The notes: generated by a model not told the origin, from the sequence alone. Shown: positions 9,162 through 17,913, counted from the stretch's first letter. The stretch: DNA of 64,000 nt from Saprospirales bacterium (GCA_016711045.1 JADJTT010000006.1:434001-498000); one strand, 5' to 3'. Numbers and translations: made by a program.

Positions 9162-9202
9162 AAAAAAAAAAATGGCCATTGGGGCCTAAGCCCACAATGG
9201 CA
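9162..9202 (-). terminator. Intrinsic terminator of the lytic transglycosylase gene
   Basis: Read on the minus strand, a hairpin built from GCCATTGTGGGC and GCCCCAATGGC (one bulge) is followed by a run of 11 T residues (A run 9162-9172 on the plus strand). It lies 38 bases beyond the stop of the minus-strand transglycosylase gene, the expected place for a factor-independent terminator. Confidence 0.8.
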
Positions 9203-9239
9203 CATTCGGAAAGATTATATTTTCGCCCGGAGTGCGAGA

Positions 9240-10397
9240 TTACGATCTGCGCACCGTGGTGTTGGCGGAAGTCACGAAGAGCACGAGTTCCTGGTGAAAG
9301 TACAAATTCTCGTCCCGCAGTTGGTTCCACTCCATAATTTCGTATTTGGTGCAACCATGCTGATTGGCGATCGAGTTGATGGAATCGCCTGCGGCGACCA
9401 GGACGGTAGTTCCTCCTTTAGCTTGGAGGGATTCTTTCTGTTCTACGGAGACCAGGTCCGTTTTGATGTCGCTATTGCCCGACCAGCGCAGGTAGTCCTG
9501 GAAAGCCATGATACCCAGTTCCGGCAGGGTAAGGAAATGCCCTTTGGTGCTTGCGGGAATGATCCCCTGGCGGTAAGCCGGGTTGAGTTTCCGGATCACG
9601 TTGATAGAGATACCGGTGATCGAGGCCACTTTATTGAGCGGCAGTTGGCTGTAGACCCGGATAGTGCGGGAAAAGCGGAGGTCGTATTCCGGGAATACCG
9701 GTTGCAAGCCGTGCTGGGTGTAATACTCAGCGAGGTAGGCCGCCGCAATAAAGCGCGGTACGTATACCTGGGTTTGTGCCGGGAGGTATTCGCGGATTTT
9801 CCAGAAGTCCTTGCTTCCACCGTTCCGGATAGCTTTCGACACATTGCCTGCGCCACAGTTGTAGGCGGCAAGTGCCAGTTCCCAGGATCCGAATTGCTTG
9901 TACAAATCGGCCAGGAAGCGTACGGCTGCTTCGGTGGAGCTGTGCGGGTCACGGCGTTCGTCCACATACGAGTTCACGTGCAGCCCCAATTGCTGGGCGG
10001 TCGAGGGCATCAATTGCCACAGACCGGCAGCGCCTACCTCCGACGTAGCGTTAGGGCGGAGGTTGGATTCTACCATTGCCAGGTACTTCAGTTGGCTGGG
10101 AAGCCCGTACAGGTTGAGGTAGTATTCGAATGTGGGGAAGTACAGTACCGCGCGACCCAACATGGCTTCAGAACCTTTCTTGCCATAGGTGGTAAACTCG
10201 CTGATAAATGTCTGTACGGAAGGCGTAAACCGGACGGAAACCGGTAGATTGAGCGCTTGAAGCCTCGTTTGAAGCAGCGTCTCGTCGAGCTCAACGACGT
10301 AAACGTCGGAGTGGGTGATTTTGTTGGCCGTGCTGTGGGGTACTGCAATAGCAGTTAACGCCAGCAGCAGCAGGCTCATTGTCCATGGGAATTTCAT
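9240..10397 (-). CDS. Membrane-associated lytic transglycosylase with LysM (MltD-like)
   Basis: Starting from the ATG at 10397 (a GTG three codons upstream is possible), the protein has about 385 residues. A signal peptide (MKFPWTMSLLLLALTAIAV) is followed by an SLT goose-lysozyme domain with the catalytic glutamate in AMVESNLRPNAT. Typical motifs GAAGLWQLMPSTA and ALAAYNCGAGNV follow. The C-terminal part contains one clear LysM repeat (GDSINSIANQHGCTKYEIM) and a weaker one before it (INVIRKLNPAYR). It should cleave peptidoglycan in the periplasm, forming 1,6-anhydro ends. A canonical promoter with an operator-like repeat lies about 200 bases upstream, so the gene may be repressor-controlled. 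Confidence 0.92.
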   Translation of the reverse strand: MKFPWTMSLLLLALTAIAVPHSTANKITHSDVYVVELDETLLQTRLQALNLPVSVRFTPSVQTFISEFTTYGKKGSEAMLGRAVLYFPTFEYYLNLYGLPSQLKYLAMVESNLRPNATSEVGAAGLWQLMPSTAQQLGLHVNSYVDERRDPHSSTEAAVRFLADLYKQFGSWELALAAYNCGAGNVSKAIRNGGSKDFWKIREYLPAQTQVYVPRFIAAAYLAEYYTQHGLQPVFPEYDLRFSRTIRVYSQLPLNKVASITGISINVIRKLNPAYRQGIIPASTKGHFLTLPELGIMAFQDYLRWSGNSDIKTDLVSVEQKESLQAKGGTTVLVAAGDSINSIANQHGCTKYEIMEWNQLRDENLYFHQELVLFVTSANTTVRRS

Positions 10398-10584
10398 AAT
10401 GTTCACTTTGTGCGAAAGGCCACAAACGGATTTTTCCCCCAGCTACTTATTTACGGTATGTAGCAAAAGCCACATCCCGCCGTTTAGAGGCCGACCGCAT
10501 CGGTTTTTGTCAAAATGCCAAAACTACTGGGCGTGCGTGTAGAAATAGGCAATAGCTGGTGGGAGTTAAGGGATTAAAAAAGCT

Positions 10585-10619
10585 CGTTCGTTCGGTTGTT
10601 CAAAAATGTTCGTTCGTTC
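10585..10619. promoter_or_regulatory. GTTCGTTCG repeat, operator-like
   Basis: Two repeat blocks, CGTTCGTTCGGTTGTTC and GTTCGTTCGTTC, are separated by six A/T-rich bases. They lie immediately downstream of the predicted start point of the minus-strand promoter at 10633-10663. TTCG/GAAC-type repeats at a start site are typical of repressor operators, for instance of the TetR family, but no regulator gene is adjacent. The assignment is inference from position and repetition. Confidence 0.4.
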
Positions 10620-10632
10620 TTGGATTGTACCG

Positions 10633-10663
10633 CAAAGGTATTTGCTTTCTATCTATCAGTCAA
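10633..10663 (-). promoter_or_regulatory. Bacteroidota-type promoter for the lytic transglycosylase
   Basis: On the minus strand the sequence reads TTG (10661-10663), 20 bases, then TACCTTTG (10633-10640). This matches the -33 TTG / -7 TAnnTTTG consensus of Bacteroidota sigma-A promoters. It would give a leader of about 220 bases before the transglycosylase ATG at 10397. Confidence 0.6.
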
Positions 10664-11163
10664 CTATTCTTTAAATTTATTTTCGGATTTGGAATTATAT
10701 TGGGTAATTAATGCGAATTAAGCCCGATTTATTGCCTGGAAATGCGATAAAAAGACCAAATGTTCTTATAAAAATTCCTTTTTTAATAGAGGGGGATTTA
10801 CCTTCAAATCCAGGCTATTAGGGCTTTTTAATAGCGTATTGTGCTGTTTTTCAACGAATTTTGATCTTTAGACGCGAAATGCGGGGCAAGGTAACGGAAA
10901 TGTTAATTTTTTTTTTCGCATTTGCGGAAGAAAATGTGGAAAAAAATTCGAATTATCATTTTTTGGATTATAAATTAATGTACTATACTCAAACTGAAGT
11001 GATTTTTCTTCAATATATCATTAAAATGATGATAGTATTAGCTTTGGCCGAGTTTGTTATTTTTACATCTTTATCAATGGTATAATGCGTGCTGAAGGCG
11101 CGGATCGTACCATTAATTTACCTAATTTACAGCGTACTTAGCCGATTTGAAAGCCTTAAGAAT

Positions 11164-14100
11164 ATGAGTCGTTGGAGTGTATGGTTGATAGTGGTGTTGG
11201 CCAGTCTGGCGGGGTGGAACCTTCGTGCGCAGGAACTGGAAGTGCAAATCAAGGTGTTGGGCTTTGAAGAGGGGCTCTCGCATCGCAACATATACAAGAT
11301 TCAGCAGGATACCATGGGATTCGTTTGGCTGGCCACCTTCAACGGGCTGAACCGCCACGACGGCTACGAATTTCTTTCCTTTGAAGTGCCGGATAGTATT
11401 TCGGGACAGGCAGTAGGGCCTGCCCTCGACTTATTTGTAGGCCCCCAGAACCGCCTTTGGCTGGTTCGCCCCAACTTTCATTTCCGTTTTCGACCCCATG
11501 ACCCTGGCTTTTCAGCATGTACGCATCAATGAAGGCAAGTTGCTTCGAGGGGAAGAGCATACGGCCAACCATGTGTGTCCGGGAGCAGACGGGGATGCCT
11601 GGATGGTCACCTTTGCAGAAAAGCAGGCGGAGTGCTACCTCCAATACTACGACAGGGAAGGGCGTCGGCAGGTAAACCTGCTTTTGCCCGGTAAATACGA
11701 AAGCCGCCCCTTGTTGTGGGCGGGAGACACCCTTTGGTTGGGAGGCAATGAAAATGAACTTTGGCAACTCAACCTTCGAGGGGAGGTAGTTGACCGGTTC
11801 AGTTTCAGCTATTGGGGGCGCTCGCCCGGGGTAGCGCGCATCGTAGCGCTGGAGGAGGGGCCGGGAGGAGGGCTGTATGTGCTCCTGCAAAACGGACAGG
11901 TATACTATCGGCTGCCCGGGCAGAAAAAATTTTCCCTGCATCCGGTTTCGGAACTGATTCCCGCAGGGAAGCTTTTTGATGCGCTGTGCGTGGAACCCGA
12001 TGGGAATATGTGGCTGGCCGGCGAAGATGCGCTTCTTTACTACGATGCGCTTCATCAATCGATGCGTGATTTCAACCAGGACGTGCGGGAGATCACCAAG
12101 CACCAACCTATCTACCGGCAGGTGCTCCGGGACGAAAGCGGCGTGGTTTGGGTCGCTTCCGACTTTGGAGCCATCAAATTCGTCCGGTCAAAAAAGCTGT
12201 TCACCACCTACCTCAATGGAGGGAGCAGTTATTGCAGCAGCGGATTTTGCAGCATGCGGGGCTTTGCCGAAGATGAACGGGGGAATATTTATTTCTCCTA
12301 TTACAACTCTATACACCGGCTGGATCCTCAAACCGGCGAGCTCAAGCCGATTTTGATGCGCAGCAATTTTTCGAATGCACCCTTTGGCCTGGCCTGTTAC
12401 AAAGAAGCCCTTTTTACCGGCAATGGCCTTCGGATCGACCTGGCCAGCGGACGGATCGATTCCATGCTCCAGGGGAAATTGACCGAAGAAGGCGTGCTGC
12501 TTACCGATCACACCAACCAGCTATGGCTTGGCAATAGCCATGCACTTTATCAATATGTGCCTGCTGCACGTGCCTGGAAACCTTTCCGCGATGCGGCCGG
12601 AATACTGGATACGTTTCCCTACCGGATTTCGTTTCTCCATGAAGGGCAACGAAGCAAGGCAATCTGGATATGTACAGCCGAAAACGGCCTTTACCGGCTG
12701 GACACCGCTACCCGAAAGCTCACCCCTTTTCCGGCTGATATCTCTCAGCTCCGGCATCCGCGTGTACTAGCTTGCTACGAAGATCCGAATGGGATTTTGT
12801 GGGTCGCTACAGCCAAAGGCCTGCACCGTTTCGACCTCGTGAACAACAGCGTGGAAGTATTGGGTCAGGAGGAGGGAATGCACAACGATTTTATCAACGG
12901 CTTGCTTCCGGAAGGCGACAGCTGTATTTGGGTCAGTACCGACAACGGCCTGGTGCGGATCCGGCTGAAGGACCGGAAAATGGACCATTTTTTCCTGGAA
13001 GATGGCCTGCCTGCCAATGAATTTAACCGGATCAGTTTTTTCAAGGCCCGCAACGGCCGCTTTTATTTTGGCGGGCTCAATGGAGTGGCCGCTTTTACCC
13101 CTGGTCCCGGGTTTCAGGCAGACCGCAAAAAGCAGGATGGGCGCCTGTTGCTCACTTATTTCTCCAAACTCGACGGCAAGACCGACGATATGGTGATGCG
13201 GGTACAGGGGGTGCCGAAAGACAAAGGAATCCGGCTTTCCTACAAGGATAAACTGTTTACCCTGGGCTTTTCGCTTGCGGATTTTGCCAACCCGAGGGAG
13301 CATATGTACAGTTATATTTTGGAAGGGTTTGAAAAGGAATGGTCGCCGCCATCCAATATTAACTATGCCAGGTACAACAATCTCCCCTCCGGACACTACA
13401 CCTTTCGCGTTCGGGCTACCAACGGCAATCACAACCTGGAGGCGGAAGACCTTATTATTCCCGTGTTTGTAGAACAAGCGTACTATAAAAGTCCCTGGTT
13501 TTTCCTGGCCTGTACGCTGGCAGTATTGGGTATCGGGTACTCTTTCGCCCGCTACCGGATCTATACCCTTCGCAAGCGGGAGCACTACCTGGAGGAGCAA
13601 GTAGGTATCCGAACGGCCGAGTTGGAAGCGGAGAAACAAAAATCAGAAGACCTGTTGCTGAACATTCTTCCCGAGGAGACTGCCCGGGAATTGAAGAACA
13701 ACGGTTTTGCCAAGGCCCGCTTTTTCGATGCCGTCACTGTCATGTTCATCGACTTTGAAGGATTCACCAGGGTGGCAGAGGAATTGCCGCCGGAAGAACT
13801 CGTAGGGGAAATTGATTTTTGTTTTCGTGCTTATGACGAGATCATGGAAAAATACGGACTGGAGAAGATCAAGACCGTGGGGGATGCCTACTTGTGCGTT
13901 GGGGGCTTGCCCGGCGAAGAGGTCAAATCGGCCGTACAGATCGTACGAGCAGCCCTGGAGATCCAGGAGTTTATGGTCAAAGTAAGAGAGGAGCGCTCTA
14001 TGAGTCATTTGCCTTTCTTCCGCAGCCGCATTGGCATCCACACGGGATCTATCGTTGCGGGTATTGTGGGGATTAAGAAATTTGCCTACGATATCTGGGG

Positions 14101-14344
14101 CGATACCGTCAATACCGCCTCCCGTATGGAGTCCAACGGCGAGGTCGACCGGGTGAATATTTCCAAATGTACCTACGACCTGGTGCATCCCTATTTCGAG
14201 TGTGTACCCCGGGGTATGATGGAGGTGAAGAACAAGGGACAAGTGGAGATGTATTTTGTCAATGAAATGAAGACCACCGTAGAGGGCGCCATACCTGGCG
14301 CCTTGAATGGCCGCCATAACAAAATTATAACACTATGCAATTAA
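11164..14344 (+). CDS. Reg_prop sensor adenylate cyclase (frame interrupted once)
   Basis: The reading frame from the ATG at 11164 runs to about 11470, then continues one base later to 14344; removing one C from the CCCC at 11469-11472 restores 1059 residues. A signal peptide ending LRAQ is followed by Reg_prop propeller repeats, including the two-component-regulator hallmarks GLSHRNIYKIQQDTMGFVWL and GLPANEFNRISFFKARNGRF. A Y_Y_Y domain, one transmembrane segment (FFLACTLAVLGIGYSF), a short coiled coil and a class III cyclase domain complete it. The cyclase keeps metal aspartates (FIDFEGFT, GDAYLCVGG), the adenine-specifying lysine (KIKTVGD) and aspartate (YDIWGDTVN), and the NTASR asparagine and arginine. 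It should therefore make cAMP in response to a periplasmic signal. It overlaps moaD by ten bases. Confidence 0.85.
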
Positions 14345-14607
14345 CAATACTGGCATTTGGCATTACCCGCGATATACTGGGCGACTCAGAGTTGAAGCTC
14401 GAGCTGCCCGATGGGGCTAATGTAGAAGATTTGAAAGCGGAGTTGGTAAGGCGTTTCCCGGAATTCAGCAAGCTGAAGGCATTGGCGTTGGCGGTAAATA
14501 GTGAATATGCAGAGAAAGGACAGGCGTTATACGAGCGGGATGAAGTGGCATTAATACCGCCCGTCAGGGGGCGCCGTGGAGTACTGGCGCCATTAACTGG
14601 CGCCTAA
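14335..14607 (+). CDS. moaD: Molybdopterin synthase sulfur carrier subunit MoaD, atypical C-terminus
   Basis: The 90-residue ubiquitin-like protein begins MQLTILAFGITRDILG and carries NSEYAEKG and DEVALIPPV, all typical of MoaD. It is followed 12 bases later by moaE, its partner in molybdopterin synthase. MoaD must end in Gly-Gly to be adenylated and thiocarboxylated. Here the expected PPVSGG end is replaced by PPVRGRRGVLAPLTGA. The divergence begins at a GGGGG run (14577-14581), so a small indel or a duplication of the GGCGCC-containing tail may have altered it. The start overlaps the end of the cyclase gene. Confidence 0.82.
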   Translation: MQLTILAFGITRDILGDSELKLELPDGANVEDLKAELVRRFPEFSKLKALALAVNSEYAEKGQALYERDEVALIPPVRGRRGVLAPLTGA

Positions 14608-14619
14608 AAAACACAAGCC

Positions 14620-15036
14620 ATGATCGACATAGCATTAAAACAAACACCACTGGACCTCCAAACCTGCATCGACTACGTCTCCAGTCCGGAGATTGGCGGC
14701 ATCAATATCTTTGTAGGCACGGTGCGCAACCATACCAGGGGCAAGCGGGTATTACACCTCGACTTCGAAGCATACGAGCCTATGGCCCTATCGGAGTTGC
14801 GCAAGATCGCGGAGACAGCCAGATTCCGTTTTCAGATCGACCGGATCTGCATCCATCACCGGACGGGGCGGTTGGAGATCGGGGAGGTACCCGTGGTGAT
14901 TGCGGTAGGGGCAGCCCACCGGCAGGCCGCTTTTGAAGCTTGTCAATATGCCATTGACGCCCTTAAAGAGACCGTGCCTATCTGGAAAAAAGAATACTTC
15001 GAGGATGGAGAAGTTTGGGTGGCAGCGCATCCTTAA
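14620..15036 (+). CDS. moaE: Molybdopterin synthase catalytic subunit MoaE
   Basis: The 138-residue protein has the family length and motifs. These are GGINIFVGTVRNHTRGK near residue 28, FEAYEPMAL, the catalytic-site segment HRTGRLEIGEVPVVIAVG near residue 85, AHRQAAFEACQYAID, and PIWKKEYFEDGEVW containing the active-site lysines. With MoaD it inserts the dithiolene sulfurs into precursor Z in the cytosol. It directly follows moaD, and its stop overlaps the stop of the convergent phosphatase gene by four bases. The molybdenum hydroxylase subunits, mocA and mobA further along the window are likely users or later steps of the same cofactor. Confidence 0.95.
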   Translation: MIDIALKQTPLDLQTCIDYVSSPEIGGINIFVGTVRNHTRGKRVLHLDFEAYEPMALSELRKIAETARFRFQIDRICIHHRTGRLEIGEVPVVIAVGAAHRQAAFEACQYAIDALKETVPIWKKEYFEDGEVWVAAHP

Positions 15037-16232
15037 TTGCCGTGGTACCGAAGTGCAAAGAGGGTATAATCATCGTGTTGAGGCGCTTTATTCACAAATG
15101 CCTCGACAGCCACTTTCAATGATTGGACCAGCGCATTCATAGATTCATGATACTCCTTATTCAACACATATTGTGTTCGAGCTACATCGAACATGATGTG
15201 CTCCGAATTGGTGGCTTCCGGTATGCCATCGGTGTATAGAAGCAGGGAATCACCAGGTTCCAATTGCAGTTCAGTGACGGGAAATTTGGCCTGATCCAGT
15301 ATCCCGATAAGGGTTCCTCCCGGCAAGTTCAGGAGCTTGAAATCATCTCCGCCAAGTGCTGCAAAAGGTGGATTGTGTCCTGCATTGACATAGCGGAAGA
15401 GGCCCGTTCGAATATTGAGCACCCCTGCAAAAATGCTGACGAACATCATATCCCCATTGTTCCGGACCAGCATGTTGTTGACGGATGGAAGCACCTCCTC
15501 GAAGGGGGTGTTGTTGCTGATCAGCAACCGCAAGGAGGTGAAAATTTGCATCATAAAGAGTGCCGCCGGCATTCCTTTCCCGGAGACATCTCCAATCGCC
15601 ATATAGACATGGTCGTCATCCAGTACCAGCGCATCGTAAAAATCGCCACCCACTTCGCGGGCCTGGTTCATCAGGGCATAGGCATCCACTTCAGGGCAGT
15701 TGGGGAATAAATTTTTTCCATCGGGCACGATATGAGACTGGATCTTTCCCGCCGTCTCCAACTCTTTTTCCAAAAGCTGGTATTTCAACTGCTCTTCCAC
15801 CTTCTTTATCAGCTCCTCATTATTTCGTTGAAGGCGCTGTGCCATCATACTCAGCAGATTTCGTACCCCGTGGCGGGTCACAGCCAACTGGTTCCAAAAA
15901 ATATCTTCAGGGATGAAGAGTACCCGGCTTATATGATGTGCAACGGCCAGCGCCGATGTGGGGCCTCCTACTACCAGGGACATTTCTCCAAGGCATTCTC
16001 CCGGAAGAATAGGAATCGACACTTCCACCTCGTCTTTTTCCAACACGACCCTAAGCTCTCCGTCGATCAGCAGGTAGAGTGTATCGTTGGAGGTTCCCGG
16101 AGAAATGAGGATCTCGCCAGGCTTCAGTTGCACCACTTTTCCGGATGCCAGAATTTGCCAGACCTCTTCCGGGGAAAAGCCCTGAAAAAGGCTGAAAGTG
16201 GTGATGGTCTTGAGTAATGAAGAAGTGGCCAT
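15033..16232 (-). CDS. cNMP-binding-fold plus SpoIIE/RsbU-type serine phosphatase
   Basis: The 399-residue cytosolic protein has an N-terminal cyclic-nucleotide-binding beta-barrel (about residues 8-125; LKPGEILISPGTSNDTLYLL, GECLGEMSLV). A coiled-coil linker (about 130-165) leads to a PP2C-like SpoIIE domain with AREVGGDFYDA and IGDVSGKGMPAALFM, which supply the metal aspartates. Such proteins dephosphorylate anti-sigma-factor antagonists. The barrel's phosphate-binding cassette reads GGPTSALAV, so the arginine that contacts cAMP phosphate is a threonine; cAMP binding is therefore uncertain. It converges on moaE and lies near an adenylate cyclase gene. Confidence 0.9.
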   Translation of the reverse strand: MATSSLLKTITTFSLFQGFSPEEVWQILASGKVVQLKPGEILISPGTSNDTLYLLIDGELRVVLEKDEVEVSIPILPGECLGEMSLVVGGPTSALAVAHHISRVLFIPEDIFWNQLAVTRHGVRNLLSMMAQRLQRNNEELIKKVEEQLKYQLLEKELETAGKIQSHIVPDGKNLFPNCPEVDAYALMNQAREVGGDFYDALVLDDDHVYMAIGDVSGKGMPAALFMMQIFTSLRLLISNNTPFEEVLPSVNNMLVRNNGDMMFVSIFAGVLNIRTGLFRYVNAGHNPPFAALGGDDFKLLNLPGGTLIGILDQAKFPVTELQLEPGDSLLLYTDGIPEATNSEHIMFDVARTQYVLNKEYHESMNALVQSLKVAVEAFVNKAPQHDDYTLFALRYHGN

Positions 16233-16304
16233 GGTGAGGGTAAAAGTACGCAGATTTTTGTCTTGGCACTAATTCCGTATTTTGTACCATCTAAATAATT
16301 TGAA

Positions 16305-16341
16305 GGAAGGGACGCGGGGCTGTCGGCCCCGCGTCCCTTCC
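16305..16341. repeat. Perfect 16-bp hairpin upstream of two divergent genes
   Basis: Arms 16305-16320 and 16326-16341 are exact reverse complements around a 5-base loop (TGTCG). The element sits between the start of the minus-strand phosphatase gene and the start of the plus-strand DUF2188 gene, so no transcript should end here. The plus-strand hairpin is followed by eight A, not T. It is better described as a palindromic intergenic element or a leader hairpin of the DUF2188 gene, 20 bases before its ATG. Confidence 0.6.
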
Positions 16342-16360
16342 AAAAAAAATACAAAATGTC

Positions 16361-16657
16361 ATGGCAGATTTTAGAACCCCTGGCTTCTGGGCCAATCTTT
16401 TGAAGAAGATCGTCGCAATCCTGTTAAAAAGCGTAGGCGCCAAGGCTAGTCCGACAACGCATCATCAGCACGTAGTTCCGCATCCGGATGGGTGGGCCGT
16501 GAAGGGAGAGGGCAATGAAAAGTTCACTGGAGTCTATCCATACCAGGATGATGCGATCGACCGTGCCCGGGAGATCGCCGAAAATTACGGCTCCGATGTC
16601 ATCATCCACCGGGCGGATGGCTCGATCCGGGAGCGACGGAGTTATAAGAAGAAGTAG
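16361..16657 (+). CDS. DUF2188 domain protein
   Basis: The 98-residue protein contains a hydrophobic N-terminal stretch (FWANLLKKIVAILLKSVG). After it comes the DUF2188 core of about residues 35-95: HHQHVVPHPDGWAVKGEGNEK, then DDAIDRAREIAENYGSDVIIHRADGSIRERRSY. The family is widespread, small and of unknown biochemical role. The start at 16361 is preceded by an A-rich leader and the palindrome at 16305-16341. The stop lies 19 bases from the end of the convergent Uma2 gene. Confidence 0.82.
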   Translation: MADFRTPGFWANLLKKIVAILLKSVGAKASPTTHHQHVVPHPDGWAVKGEGNEKFTGVYPYQDDAIDRAREIAENYGSDVIIHRADGSIRERRSYKKK

Positions 16658-16675
16658 TTTTTTTTTGCAGGCAGG

Positions 16676-17260
16676 TCAAATGAGCAGATCACTTCCTTTG
16701 ACCTCCAGGTTAAAGGCTTTAAACTGCCAGGTATCTCCTTTGCCGTATGTGTTTTTCTCTTGGTACGCCCCATCTTTTGGCCGGCGATACACCTCCACGA
16801 TCTCCTCTTCCGGAATGACGATCCAGTATTCGGGGATGCCGGAGCGGGCGTATTTCTCCAGTTTGAGGGTACGGTCTTTGGCCAGGGTTTCCAGCGATAC
16901 TTCGACCATAAGGAGAATGTCCTCCGGACCGGGTTGCCGGTCACTGTAAAAGTTCTCGCGAAACTTCAGGATGGAAATATCGGGTTCGGGCTCGGAATAG
17001 TTATCCAGGCGGACAGAGCCCTGGGTTCGGATATTGGCTTTACCTGTCAACCTGGAGAAAAAAAATTGAGCGACCTTATCCACATGACTATTGTGGTAAG
17101 GCGAAATCGGGCTGCGCACCAGGATCTCCCCGTCGATCAGTTCCACCCGGGGCTGGTGGTCGAAGATGCCGATCTCCCCCATGCGGTGGTAGTCTTCCAC
17201 GGAGATGCGGAATTTTTCGCAGAAATCCTTTTGCGCGTAAGCGTTGCTTGTTGAGTTCAT
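16676..17260 (-). CDS. Uma2 family (DUF820) putative endonuclease
   Basis: From the ATG at 17260 the protein has 194 residues. It matches the Uma2/DUF820 restriction-endonuclease-like fold with FRISVEDYHRMGEIGIF, PRVELIDGEIL (the family's E-x-x-G element), SEPEPDISIL (metal aspartate region) and LMVEVSLETLAKDRTLKLEKYARSG, whose E-V-S and K residues form the PD-(D/E)XK-like site. These proteins are expanded in cyanobacteria and some Bacteroidota; their biological role is not established. An in-frame upstream extension to 17359 overlaps the next gene and lacks conservation, so the later ATG was chosen. Confidence 0.85.
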   Translation of the reverse strand: MNSTSNAYAQKDFCEKFRISVEDYHRMGEIGIFDHQPRVELIDGEILVRSPISPYHNSHVDKVAQFFFSRLTGKANIRTQGSVRLDNYSEPEPDISILKFRENFYSDRQPGPEDILLMVEVSLETLAKDRTLKLEKYARSGIPEYWIVIPEEEIVEVYRRPKDGAYQEKNTYGKGDTWQFKAFNLEVKGSDLLI

Positions 17261-17328
17261 GAAGCCGTTTTTAAGGGGGCTTCTAAAAATAGGAGTTTTT
17301 TGGGGAAAAGGCAAGGGGGGAATCTGCC

Positions 17329-17913
17329 TCAATTCCCATCCCACGGAAAACTCCCACAATTCACTCTCAGGATTGTAATGGGAGCCTGGTCGGAAATGCC
17401 GTTCGACTCCAGGATCAGATACACCTCTCCGTTCTGAATGTCCGCGTTACCCAATGAGTAGGTCATGGCCACGCCGAACACCCCCGTGCCGGTGTTCGTA
17501 TCGTCAAACGTGCCATCGCCGCTGGTGGTCCAGGTGCCGGCGAAGTTGGCGGGGGTGATGGAAGCGCCGATGGTGGTCAGGTCGACGGCTTTGCTTTGGC
17601 AGATGCTTTGTGGGTCGCCGGCTTCGACGATCAGGATAGAGGCGTTGGCGCCGAATACGGCAAAGGGCGAGAGGCTCACGATGCCGCTGCGGGTTTGGGT
17701 GTAGGGATCGCCGCCGTTGGCCGGGTTTAAAATGGCATCCCGCTCCAGATCGGTCATGCGGGGAATGAGTATGCCCTTATCGGTGCTCTGCACATCGAGT
17801 ATGGAGGAAGGATCCGGGTCGGCGCCATTTTCGGAAATGCCGACCTGGGCTTGCAGGCCGAAAGGAAGGAGACAAATAAGGAAAGCGAGGTTGCGGATGG
17901 TAGACAAGTTCAT
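17329..17913 (-). CDS. Secreted protein with structural-protein N-terminus and Ig-like segment
   Basis: The 194-residue protein starts with a signal peptide (NLAFLICLLPFGLQAQ). Residues ~24-70 contain the recurrent Bacteroidota segment VGISENGADPDPSSILDV and KGILIPRMTDLERDAILNP that normally heads long cell-surface or tail-like proteins. After NPANGGDPYTQT the sequence changes to an Ig/gliding-type repeat (GTWTTSGDGTFDDTNTG, YSLGNADIQNGEVYLIL). The usual continuation after NPANG is missing, so the gene looks like a truncated or recombined member. The function is unknown; probably extracellular. Confidence 0.7.
   Translation of the reverse strand: MNLSTIRNLAFLICLLPFGLQAQVGISENGADPDPSSILDVQSTDKGILIPRMTDLERDAILNPANGGDPYTQTRSGIVSLSPFAVFGANASILIVEAGDPQSICQSKAVDLTTIGASITPANFAGTWTTSGDGTFDDTNTGTGVFGVAMTYSLGNADIQNGEVYLILESNGISDQAPITILRVNCGSFPWDGN

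Larger units (their letters stand above)
10407..11163. other. Intergenic spacer between divergent transglycosylase and cyclase genes
   Basis: This 757-base spacer holds the minus-strand promoter and repeat at 10585-10663, and is otherwise A/T-rich (especially 10660-11090). No RNA gene or convincing coding region was seen. A 74-codon open frame at 10861-11085 has low-complexity A/T-driven composition and no family match. The plus-strand promoter of the cyclase gene must lie in the last ~150 bases, but no box matching the TAnnTTTG consensus was found. Confidence 0.5.

Noticed and set aside
10861..11085. 74-codon open frame in the A/T-rich spacer before the cyclase
   Set aside because: Composition is driven by A/T runs and no plausible start, motif or family was seen.
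12767..13639. 290-codon minus-strand open frame opposite the cyclase
   Set aside because: The plus strand carries Reg_prop and Y_Y_Y motifs through this interval; the antisense frame shows none.
16305..16341. Terminator reading of the 16-bp hairpin
   Set aside because: It lies between divergent gene starts and has an A-tract rather than a T-tract on the plus strand.
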